In this document: piece by piece, positions 53,896 through 64,000 of the stretch
Numbering within the stretch: the first letter of the stretch is position 1
Layout of the letters: each line of letters opens with the position of its first letter
Source of the DNA: Cinclus cinclus
Taxonomy: Eukaryota; Chordata; Aves; Passeriformes; Cinclidae
DNA length: 64,000 nucleotides
Assembly: GCF_963662255.1 (NCBI RefSeq)
Contig: NC_085055.1
Location: 21,260,204 to 21,324,203 of the forward strand
Direction of reading: 5' to 3'
Notes under the pieces: generated by a model
Told to the model about the DNA's origin: nothing
Seen by the model: the letters and a program-made list of their open reading frames with translations, nothing else
Databases searched by the model: none
Position numbers and translations under genes: made by a program

Positions 53896-54124
53896 TTCCG
53901 GTGGGTGCAGCTCACACGGACATCTGGGCCAGGGACATGGGATGCTGCCTGTGCTCCTCAGTTTGTGTCCCCAAGAGCTGGAAGGCGTGTCCAGGAATGA
54001 TGTGGGCAGCTGGGAGTTGAGGGACATGAGAACAGCCTGACCATGCATCCTTCCACAGCTCCCCTGACAGGTCTGAGACTCCTTCCTTCCCTTTCCTGCC
54101 TCCTCATCCTCCCTTGGAAAGCTT

Positions 54125-54426
54125 GGGAAGGGAAGGGAAGGGAAGGGAAGGGAAGGGAAGGGAAGGGAAGGGAAGGGAAGGGAAGGGAAGGGAAGGGAAG
54201 GGAAGGGAAGGGAAGGGAAGGGAAGGGAAGGGAAGGGAAGGGAAGGGAAGGGAAGGGAAGGGAAGGGAAGGGAAGGGAAGGAAAGGAAAGGAAAGGAAAG
54301 GGAAGGAAAGGAAAGGAAAGGAAAGGAAAGGAAAGGAAAGGAAAGGAAAGGAAAGGAAAGGAAAGGAAAGGAAAGGAAAGGAAAGGAAAGGAAAGGAAAG
54401 GAAAGGAAAGGAAAGGAAAGGAAAGG
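54125..54426. repeat. (GGGAA)n then (GGAAA)n pentanucleotide array
   Basis: About 150 bp of GGGAA units, then about 150 bp of GGAAA units with one interruption. Pure purine on the plus strand. Confidence 0.97.
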
Positions 54427-57404
54427 AGCATCCTGCTAGATCTGATGTTTTCTTTTTTTTTTTTGTTTTGTTTTGTTGCTGAGTTTGGCAGCAGCAGGAA
54501 AATTTGAGAGGTCTGTGGCAGGTCCTGGCACACAGGGCTGGATCCAGCATGGAGAGAAAGGCAAATCACCAGGGTGATGGGCCATGTTCCACCACAGGGT
54601 GCTGCAACATGCTCTGGAATATTATCTGGAGGGAACCAGGGATTAATTAACTGGATGGACAAAAATTGTACTCATTAGAAGCTCATTTGGAAGCAAAGAG
54701 GCTTGGAAAGGGCACTTCCTCTGCTGGAGGGGGAACAACATCCAGCTGCAAGAGATGGAGATGTCCAGAGCCATCACTCCAGGCAAGTAAAGTCTTCAAA
54801 ACCCACCCAGCTTCATTTCTCAGGTCTCTCTCTCCCAGTACAGAGTCATTGTACACTAATACTGCTCAGGCCACTTCAAGTGAAACTCCAGTTTCAAGTG
54901 TTTTCCCATACAGAAGTAGTTCCTTGGTTTTTATTTTTATTTTTATTTTTTTTAAATTTTTTTTTTCTTCTTCTTCTTTTTAATGAAAAAAACCTTGTCT
55001 TCTTCCTTCCAGGAAAAATTGGATATTTGGCCTCTCTGCCCACTGCAGGGGAAATATTTCATTGTGATTTTTCTTTCCTCTCTTCCCCCCTTGGGAGCTG
55101 AAATTCTTCCAAATAAACAAGAATTTAAGAATGTGTGTTGGTTAAGGAAAGAGAAGGGGCCCATATCCCATTTTCCCAGAAAATCACAGAAATACTGAGT
55201 TTTCAGGAAAACATTTGGCTTCAGGCCAAAGGAAAGTTTTAACTCCCCACACTTGAAATTGTATACGTACGAAGTTTCCTTGAAACATGGTAGGGGGGAC
55301 AATCACTTTCCTTGAATTTCCTAATTTTTCATTCGAGAAAGCTGGAGAATTAAAAAAAAAAAATCCAAGTTTCAGGGAGAAAAACACAAACAGAGAAAGG
55401 CAGAATGTGAATTTTGGCCTCCATGGAAAATGACACAGGCTGGAAAATATTCCCACCCGCATTTTTACAGCCTTAAAGTGCAATCCTGTTATTTTTTTTT
55501 TTCCCTCTTGCATAGGGTCCAGCATGAAGTAACACTACCCAGCCTAGAGATCCCATGGCATGTCCCAGGAATTTGTAAGCAATGTTGTATTTGCCAAGTA
55601 AACAGGGGTCGGGACAGAGGGTGCGTCAGGGCCACGTGTGTCCAGAGCCACTGGAGAGCAGCTCCTGCCACTTTTGGGAAGGGAGGGCAAGCCCCTACCA
55701 CTCTGACTGGCCATCCTGGAACTCCAAGCATGTCTTGGATCCACCAAAAGTTTAGGAGCGTGTTTCCAAGGCAACCAAAATATTGTTTTTACCAGCTGCC
55801 TTTCCCCCCCCCCCACCCCAAAAAAAAAAAAAAAAAGAAAAAAAGAAGTGGAATTAGAGGGGAAAAAAAAGGAACCATCAGAGGAAATTCTAAGAAAATG
55901 AAATCAGATGGAAACCTGGCAGGCTGGTCCCTCTCCCTGGCCCTCCCTGAGGAATGCTGGATGCATACAAACAGGGAAGATGCTTGTGGCTGTCTCTAAG
56001 TACACCAGGGCTGCCCTCACCAGCCGAGGCTATTCCTGAGCTGCTGCCCCAAGCCCAGACCAGGAGTGGCTCCATCCTGGAATAGAGACCATGGAGACAT
56101 GGTTACCCCATGGCAGCTATTTTGGGTTGTGTCCCGTCAGAGTTTAATGTGTCTCCAGCACTCGGGAGGCTCTGTCCTGTGGCCCAAACACAGCTTGTCC
56201 TGCTCAAAAGCCCCAGTATTTTGGTCCTTGCTCCTTCCTCTTCCATTCTTTTTTTCTCCCCTTCTCCCTTGGCTTTGTGCCTATTTACTCAGCAGCCTCG
56301 CTTTCCTTCTCCATGCTCACCTGGCTCCAAGGCTGAGCAGTGCCTGGAGCCATCATGGTTTGGGAATGCCCATGGATCAGTGGGGAGGAATGCTCAGCAT
56401 CGCCCAGCACCCCAGCACAGAGCTCACTGGCAAATCAGGAAGACTTGATTGCAAATCCCAGGAATTTTTTTGCACTCTGCTCTCTTGTTTACGGCTGCTT
56501 GCAGGGTGTAATCCCTGCTGTCCTCCTCTTCTATGCCAGGCATTTGCTGGCAGTGATTCCCTGCCCTGCCACAGAGCTGCATCCAGGAGAGTGTGAGGGA
56601 AGCTGGGCAGACAATGCAGGAAAATCCACTCCAGCATTGCAAGGTCCAAAACATCTGTAAGGGAGGAGAAAAGCCATGGAAAAGAGGGATGTGTGCCAGG
56701 TTTGCAGCAGAGCTCAGGGAGACAGCTCATGGCTCTGTGGTCAGGGGAACAAGAGTGAATGGGAATGGACATCTCCCTCGAGACTGCTGCACCATGGGCT
56801 GGCTTGGGAGGCTTGGAGAAAGTGTCATTTGTGGTGAAGCAAGACAGTCATCCCATCACATCACCCCCCTCGGCCTCCGCCTGCTTCCAGGCAGGAGAAC
56901 CAGTCCCAGCCCTTCCAAACCACACGCTCTTCATGCTCCACCAAACACCATCCCCACTCCCATGGTCCAAAGACCATCTCCAGTCCACGGTCCACCTACA
57001 CTCCCAGTGCTTCTTGAAGGCTGGTGCCCTGCCAGGTGGGAGAACACTGAAAACAACCCCAAAGCTGGAACATTTCCAGCTCCACAACCTCTCCTGGCTT
57101 CAGCACCAGGGATCATTGGGGCTAGAACTAGAGATCCTTGGGGTGGCCACGGCACAAATACTTAGGGATGGAATCCTGAGCATACAGGCTCCTGTTGTGC
57201 TGTGGATCCTTCTGGATGCCCACACACACAGAGTCATGTGCTGCACAACCAAGGCACGGCTACGCATGTCCCCGACTGTCACATCTCACTCACAGCCCAG
57301 GGAACAAAATCCTGGAATGACAAAATAGGAGAATTCCAGGGTGACCTCTACAACCATGAAACAGTGTGAAGAAGAGAGAACTTCGGGGTTACCCAACTGC
57401 AGCC

Positions 57405-57722
57405 TTCTAGTTTCTAAAGGGGATCCAAGAGGGCTGAAAAGGGACTTTGAACAAGGGCATGGAGGAACAGGACAAGGAGGAATGGCTTCCTGCTGACAGA
57501 GGGCAGGGTTAGGTGGGATATTGGGAAAAATTTCTTCCCCAGGAGTGTGGTAAGGCCCTGGCACAGGCTCCCCAGAGAAGCTGTGGCTGCTCCATTTCTG
57601 AAAGTGTTCCAGACCAAGCTGGATGGAGCCTGGAGCAACCTGGGCTAGTGGCAGGTGTCCCTGCCCATGGCAAGGGGTGGTACGAGATGCTCTTTAAGAT
57701 CCCTTCCAACCCAAACCCCCCT
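57405..57722 (+). mobile_element. CR1 LINE 3' fragment (about 310 bp)
   Basis: Covers the stretch with gtgtggtaaggccctggcac, agctgtggctgctcc and the 3' text gatcccttccaacccaaacc, without the terminal octamers. Confidence 0.88.
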
Positions 57723-60564
57723 GGGATTCAATGCCTCTCTCCTGGAGACAAGAATTTGCCCAGTAACCCCATGTGCTCCCCAAGCCTGACTTTCAGAGCA
57801 TGACTAGAAAGCTGTGGCTGGCTCCAACGTGCCGAGGCAAGAGCTGCCTTTTCCTGCAGGTTCTGCAACAAACTGCTGCTGCTTTGCTATTGTGCAACAC
57901 CTGGAGCCTTTCCAGAGGCTGGGCAGGTAGGGAGGTATGGGAGCCTCCATAGGTGCTGGGAATGCTGCCGGGTCAGCTTGCAGCCCTGCAGCCCCGAGGT
58001 TGCTGCTGAGCCCCGTTCCTGGCACAGCAGGTTGGGAATGCTGCTGCACTCACCCCCTCCTCAGGAGCAGATTTTGTGATACCTTCTTTTATTTTATCCT
58101 GCTCTCAAACAGTCACCCATGGGCAGGGGAAGACTCTCTTCTTGTTTTCAGGTTCTGTGCAAAAAAAAATTCCACAAATTCTTTCAAAACTCCCCAACTT
58201 TCTCAGCTTCGCTGCAGTCTCAGGGCTTTACCATCCTCCAAAATCTGTGGAATGAGCAGCATTTCCTGGTGTGTTGAAATGCTGATGTAACAGGGTGGTC
58301 AGTTAGTGGGAATCTTTCTGCCCGAACCGTGTTGTATCGCAGTTAGTGCTGAAATTTTGCTATTTTAATCCACAAAGCCCCACACAATCCAGCCGGAGTA
58401 AATGGCGAGTAACCCTGCTGTATCCAGTTTCAAACCTAGGAACTAGTGAGAACTACATTAATGCAAAACTCTTCTGGTTCATGGGACCCTGCTCCAAACA
58501 GACTGGATGCCATGCAGTAATCCAAGAGCTGTGTAACATTGTGAAGTGTATAAATAGCCCTCGCCGGGCGTGTCGGAGGGGCACGGGGAATTAGAGCAGT
58601 GTGTTTGCCTTGGAAAGAGGAGCTAAAAGCTAGCTATGGGTCTGGGGCTTGAATTCACACTCAGTCCTGGGTCCTGCCATGTTACAGACATTAAAACAAG
58701 TTGGCTTTGCTTAATACCTTCAGCCTGCACTGCCTTACTTTAAGTAACACCCATCAAACTGGGCTGCTGGTCCCTAGCTGCTGGTCCCCGCCCCTGCCAG
58801 CAGCTCACCAAGAATGAGTTTGGCTTCTCCAACGTTAGATCTGCCTGCTGCCTTGGACCCAACTCCTCAGCCAGCAGCATCCTCATGTTCTCCCAGCTTT
58901 TCCAAGAAAAAGCTGACGCAGCTGCAGATTGAGGGGCAGAGGCCACGGAGCCACCAAAACAAGGACGAACGAGTCCCCAGATGCCATGGCATGACACGGG
59001 GACATCCTTGGAGGTGACAGGGGAGCCCATCACTCCTAGATTATGGCAGCCTTGTCACCGAGGGCCAAGTCCTGCTCAGATCCCAGCGTTCCCCTCCTCC
59101 AGGGTGAATGAACTCCAGTGCTGGAGTTTGGAGTGGACACTATGTCCACATTCTTCAGCCCAGGGCCGGGAATGTCAGCTCCTGTCCCGACGCCAGGGGC
59201 TTGCATTCCTCCCCGATGCTGCTCCCAAAGAATGCCAGCCCAGAAGGTGACAGGGAGAGGGTGCTGCTGGCTCTGAGGGGACCAGGGGAGATGTGCTCAA
59301 CCCGCAGAAAAGCCTTTCCCGAGCTGGCAGAGCTGGGCAGGGGTTAGCACGTGTGTGCAGCCGTGTGTTTACTAAACACTGCTCCCTGCGAGAGGGAATG
59401 GCTGGAATTCACCCCCTCGCTCCCCAGCAGACCCCAAGGACATGCAGGCGGACCAGGGGAATTTGCTCCTCCAGCCTGTTGCCATGGCTGCATATTTCAG
59501 AGACTCAAGCAGCGAAAAAAATAAAGGATGAAAACCAAAACATTTCAATGGGAGGGAAGAAAAATAGGAGGGGGAAAAATGCAGAAGAGTAATGAGAAGG
59601 ATGAGTGAGTCCAAGAAATGTATTAGATCATCCCTAGAAACTGGTGTCTGAGGAGTTCTCCACAGCTCAGGCTGTTCCAATATTTACTGTGTGTTATTTA
59701 AACCATGACTCCTGGCACCAGCTGGGGCTCCGCAGCACTGCTCTGCTCGGGAACGTTGTTAAAAGCTTGTCCCGGGCTCCAGGAGAGCTTGAGAAGGGCT
59801 GGAAGCAAAACATCCCTGCTGGCTCCAGATGAGCTGCTGGCAGGATGGCAGCAGAGCTGGATCCTGAGAGTGGGACCCAGTGTGGAGCTGGCAAACAGCA
59901 GTGTGGGATGTAAACTCCTAAGTTATAGGATCAAATCCTTGGAGAGGCTGAGCAAGGACAGGCAAGGGCTGGCTCTGGCATGAGAATGGAGCTGAGCCGA
60001 GCAGAAGCTGAGCCTGAGCGAGGGTGAGATGCACACCTGCAGGCAGGAAGGTATCTTGGCTCCTCTGTTCCTGGAGGGATTGTAGCTATCAGTGCACTGG
60101 GCATTTAAAGTCACTCTGCGGGCAGTTTTTTTATGAGAAGGTCTTGGCACGTGGATTATTCCCTGTGCTCCGTGTCTGTGGTACTCTGGAAAAGCATCCC
60201 CTTCTCGTGCAGGGGCAGTGCACAGCATTGGGAGCCTGGAGTTCCCACTCTGGCCAGGGTGATGCAAGTCTGGCTCATGTATCCTTGTGGTACCAAGTGG
60301 AGCTTGCAGGGGAGCCACAGGCATGCCAGAATCCAGCTGGATTTAAAACCCTGCAATGATCTGGCACCTTTGGCTCCCATATCTCCTGGAGGAATCTGGA
60401 TCTGCAGCAATGTTTATTCTCTCGTGGGATTCCCACTGTCAATTACACTATAAGGAGAGATGGTGCCATGGCCTCTGCTCCATGCCAGGAGTGCCAGGGC
60501 TGTCTGACCACATGTAAGAGTTGGTCTGGAACTGGATGCGAACAGGAATAATTTCCCAAGGGAT

Positions 60565-60900
60565 GAAATCAGAGAAACAGGCCTGGGTGGGAAGGGACCT
60601 TAAAGATCATCTATCTTCACCCCCTGCCATGGGCAGGGACACCTTCCACTAGCCCAGGTTGCTCCAAGCTCTGTCCAGCCTGTCCTGGAACACTTCCAAG
60701 GATGGAACAGCCACAGCTTCTCTGGGGAGCCTGTGCCAGGGCCTCTCCGCCCTCACAGGGAAGAATTTCTTCCTAAGATCCCATCTAACGCTGCCCTTTG
60801 GCAATGGGAAACCATTCCCTCTTGTTTTCCTACTCCAGGCCCTTGTTCCAGGTCCCTCTACAGCTCTCCCGGAGCCCCTTTAGCTCTGGAAGGTGCAGTG
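60565..60900 (-). mobile_element. CR1 LINE fragment
   Basis: ggaagggaccttaaagatca, cagggacaccttccactagc and the upstream body to gcccctttagctctggaagg. Abuts the 172-bp duplicated segment. Confidence 0.88.
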
Positions 60901-60909
60901 AGGTGATTT

Positions 60910-61081
60910 CAGGATTCTGAAATCACCCAGGAATGGCTGGATGGGATGAGGACAGGTTGCCTTTCCAAAGCCTTTTTCCTGACTCTTCCCACAATTTCAA
61001 GATGAGGATCTATGAAAACACAGCAGCACTGAAAGAACAGAATAGAGCCAAAGGCACAAAGTATTTTAATGAGGCAAAAAC
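60910..61081 (+). repeat. 172-bp direct repeat, copy 1
   Basis: Identical base for base to 62884-63055 by my reading. Its left edge forms an 11-bp inverted repeat, and its right edge lies 12 bp from the (TTTCC)n array. Confidence 0.95.
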
Positions 61082-61093
61082 TAGGGCAAGACT

Positions 61094-61424
61094 TTTTCCT
61101 TTCCTTTCCTTTCCTTTCCTTTCCTTTCCTTTCCTTTCCTTTCCTTTCCTTTCCTTTCCTTTCCTTTCCTTTCCTTTCCTTTCCTTTCCTTTCCTTTCCT
61201 TTCCTTTCCTTTCCTTTCCTTTCCTTTCCTTTCCTTTCCTTTCCTTTCCTTTCCTTTCCTTTCCTTTCCTTTCCTTTCCTTTCCTTTTTCCTTTCTTTCC
61301 TTTCCTTTCCTTTCCTTTCCTTTTCCTTTCCTTTTCCTTTCCTTTCCTTTCCTTTCCTTTCCTTTCCTTCCTTTCCCTTTCCTTTCCTTTCCTTTCTTTC
61401 CTTTCCTTTCCTTTCCTTCTCTCC
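61094..61424. repeat. (TTTCC)n pentanucleotide array
   Basis: About 330 bp of TTTCC units, perfect for the first 190 bp and then interrupted. It is the reverse-complement motif of the 54.1-kb array. Confidence 0.97.
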
Positions 61425-61569
61425 CGTGCCTACAGCCGACACCTGGCAGCCAGCACCGCCCCCTGCACCCGCGCACGGGATCCGCAAATCCGGGGGCTGC
61501 AGCGTGCCTGGAGAAGGGAACGGAGCTGGGGAAGGTGGCTGGAGCACCAGAGTAGCTGAGGGAGCTGGG

Positions 61570-61915
61570 AAGGGGCTCAGCCTGAAGAAAAGGAGGCTCA
61601 GGGAGAACCTTGTGGCTCTGCACAGCTCCCTGACAGGAGGGGACACCCCGCGGGATCAGGGACAGAACAAGGAGGAAACGGCTTCGAGTTGTGCCAGGGG
61701 AAGTTTGGATTGGATATGAAGGAAAGTTTCTTTATGGAAAGGTGTTGTTCGGCCCTGGCACAGCTGTCCAGCTGTTGGAGTCCCCACTTCTGGGGAAGAT
61801 TTAAAATCTAGGAGGGATTTAAAAAGCCATGTGGATGTGGCAGTTCGGGATGTGGGTCAGTGGAATCCTTGGCTGGGGATCATTTGGACTCTTAGAGGGC
61901 TTTGAAATGGTTCTA
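61570..61915 (+). mobile_element. CR1 LINE 3' fragment, decayed
   Basis: Recognisable by ggaggctcagggagaacctt, ggaaaggtgttgttcggccc and the degraded end gaaatggttctatgagtcc. Confidence 0.75.
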
Positions 61916-62787
61916 TGAGTCCATCTTTATATTGCATTTAGTCACCCATTCCCCACGGTGGAGCTTGGCAGAGGTGGTTTTCCCAGCCAGGACTTTTCCC
62001 CATGATTCATTCAGGAACATTCCTTCCTGCTGGTTTCATTCTGCTCACAAAAACAAGTCTTTAATTGACAACCCCTTTGCATGTTCAGGACAAAGATTAG
62101 AAATGAGGGATAGGGAATCTGTTGCCCTGTCCAGAATGGATTATGAGCACGGGTGGTGAGATGAAAATAGCACCAATCTAAAAGCAATCTTGAAAGTGAA
62201 ATGCATAGCTGTAAACTGTCCATACAACTTTCACCCCATAAAATGCCTGTGGATGGTTTTCCAAGACCTGCCTTTTGCTTTTCATGGTGTTCAAGAGATA
62301 TTAAGCTCCAGAAAGTTCCTTTCCAGCTGACCTAACCCTCACTCTGCCCCACAAGGAGATGCCTCCAGTAGGAAACATGGGATGGAATTAATTGCTGTGA
62401 CCCATCAGTGTCCAGCCCTGTCACCCACAGCTCAAAAAATGCTGAAATAAGACCCATGGAAGTGGGTCAAGGCCAAACTTCTGCTTTCATAGGGAAAACC
62501 CAAGGAAATTCAGCTTATTTTACTCATACAAACAAAACAGCTGAGCACAGTGATCACAAAGCAAGAAAATGCCCGAGGATTTTTGCCATGGAGACAAAAT
62601 TTTAATCAGGTGAAAATGTATGAGGATCCCGCAGCCGTCATCCAAACTCGGGCAAGACCTGGCCTGTGCAAGTTCCTTCTTCCAGGATCCCTTCTCATTG
62701 TCTCTGGGGCTTTAAAAGTTTTCCTAGCACAGAAATCAATGTGGGAATACCATAGGTTTTATGAGAAGCATTTTAAAATGTTTTGCT

Positions 62788-62809
62788 TTTTTTTTTTTTT
62801 TTTTTTTTG
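62788..62809. repeat. Poly-T run
   Basis: About 22 T about 75 bp before copy 2 of the duplication. Confidence 0.9.
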
Positions 62810-62883
62810 AAAGGAGTTTACATTGAATTTTGGGTATACAGGGCTTCATGTGGTGGAAGCTGCTGGAGAGCAAATGGTCTAGC

Positions 62884-63055
62884 CAGGATTCTGAAATCAC
62901 CCAGGAATGGCTGGATGGGATGAGGACAGGTTGCCTTTCCAAAGCCTTTTTCCTGACTCTTCCCACAATTTCAAGATGAGGATCTATGAAAACACAGCAG
63001 CACTGAAAGAACAGAATAGAGCCAAAGGCACAAAGTATTTTAATGAGGCAAAAAC
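62884..63055 (+). repeat. 172-bp direct repeat, copy 2
   Basis: Second identical copy, 1974 bp from the first. It lacks the inverted left arm and continues into unrelated unique sequence. Confidence 0.95.
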
Positions 63056-64000
63056 ATCCTGCTAAGTCTTTTGGTTTATTGGTGTTGAGCCTGTTCCAAG
63101 CCTAAAGAAAAGGACTCCGAATCTATTAAAATAGTTGGCTTGTGGGATCTGCAATGTAAGCATGATTAAAATCCATCTATTTTTATCCATATGAGAATAT
63201 ATCAGCCAGAGGAATCTGTTTTTTTCAGAAGTAAAATATATCTGCCTTCAATAAAAGCGTCCAAGTGAGCTCAGTGTGTAACAGCATTGCCCAGTGCTGG
63301 GAAGAGAAAGGTACCAGGGTTTGCTGCTTCCCAGCCCCTTTGCTGACTGGTGCTAGAGACATTCCAAGAATTGTAATGCCACTTGCACAGAAAATGGGAG
63401 ATAGGAGTTAGATCTCTGCAATCTTAAGAAATTCAGGTTTTCTTAGAGCAATCTAAGCCCAGAGTAGGAGAGTCCTGCTCTTTCCTGCTTCCAGTTTTGA
63501 TGGATCCAGGGGCTCCACAACCTCTTCTGTAGAGGGTGTGGGATTTGCTCAGTACTTTTTTCTGCTTCTCATTTATCCCGGTGAAAATGGGGATTTTAAT
63601 ACTTTCTCAGAAAGAAAGTCACATAAATATTTTCCACTTCCTGGGCAAATGCTCCAATTGTGCTTTTGTAAAAGAGGGATGGGATGCAGTGACTCCTACA
63701 ATTAATTATATCCATTCCTGTATTGTGTGTGGCCTCTGAAAAACTGTGGTAAACCATAAACCAGCTCCAACTGCCAGAGCACAGGGAAACACTTGCATAA
63801 GTGACCTGTAAAACACAACCACATCAGTTTATAACTGCTGCTCTGTTGGCTTCCCAGGGGAAAAGGGGAAGTCATGGAGAAGACTCAGGTCTCTGAGGAT
63901 GGGTGCTGTGTTTGGAGTCATGTGCTGAACTACAATGAAAAGTCCACTGTTTGAGCAGAGACTAAATAAAACCCCTGGAGACAAATTTTGAAGGGTCATT

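Larger units (their letters stand above)
49690..64000. other. Gene-poor region downstream of AMOTL2
   Basis: No conserved coding exon, tRNA or other gene recognised on either strand over 14 kb. It contains minisatellites (49.93, 51.6, 52.8, 53.7 kb), a GATGG array (52.96 kb), GGAAA/TTTCC arrays (54.1, 61.1 kb), CR1 fragments (50.5, 57.4, 60.6, 61.6 kb) and a 172-bp duplication. Confidence 0.6.

Noticed and set aside
54043..54662. Long frames over the GGAAA array, and likewise over 60909-61646
   Set aside because: They encode GKERK or SFPFL pentanucleotide repeats only.
54426..63062. Shared CATCCTGCTA after the GGAAA array (54429) and after copy 2 of the 172-bp repeat (63055)
   Set aside because: Only 10 bp match and the flanks do not align convincingly; probably chance.
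49690..64000. ANAPC13 or CEP63, neighbours of AMOTL2 in mammals
   Set aside because: No matching exon text on either strand in this window.

Overview
The window is nuclear DNA from a bird, most likely a passerine. The genes are multi-exon vertebrate genes with GT-AG introns and CpG-island promoters. The dispersed repeats are mostly 3' fragments of avian CR1 LINEs. A complete solo LTR resembles, from memory, passerine ERVL-type LTRs. There are no bacterial features, CRISPR arrays or operons.

Three protein-coding genes were rebuilt exon by exon; splice phases close at every junction. (1) IGF2BP2, + strand, 5' end outside the window: coding exons equivalent to human exons 3-16 lie at 7251-19210, giving the end of the RRM region and all four KH domains with intact GxxG loops. 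The 3'UTR reaches a poly(A) signal near 20251. (2) SENP2, - strand, complete: 17 coding exons from ATG 31219 to stop 21584, 568 residues, with an intact His/Asp/Cys SUMO-protease triad. It is tail-to-tail with IGF2BP2. (3) AMOTL2, + strand, complete: non-coding exon 1 ends at 42132, the CDS runs 43151-48584 over nine coding exons (727 residues), and a poly(A) signal lies at 49670.

Region by region: 1-7250 is IGF2BP2 intron with a 1.3-kb polypyrimidine tract. 7251-20275 is the IGF2BP2 body and 3'UTR, with two ERV LTRs in the last two introns. 21.5-31.2 kb is SENP2, ending in a CpG island with an ETS-type site and an 11-bp tandem repeat. 32-41.8 kb is intergenic, with CR1 fragments, a 49-bp minisatellite, (TCCA)n arrays and a purine-rich tract. 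41.85-49.7 kb is AMOTL2. 49.7-64 kb is gene-poor, with minisatellites, large GGAAA/TTTCC pentanucleotide arrays, CR1 fragments and a perfect 172-bp duplication.

The genes do not form one pathway. IGF2BP2 binds mRNA in the cytoplasm, SENP2 removes and matures SUMO at the nucleus, and AMOTL2 is a junctional scaffold that restrains YAP. No wholly new system was found. The best leads are candidate in-frame cassette and micro-exons of IGF2BP2, a closely spaced pair of let-7 sites in its 3'UTR, the 172-bp duplication with a fold-back junction, and a gene-order junction between SENP2 and AMOTL2.
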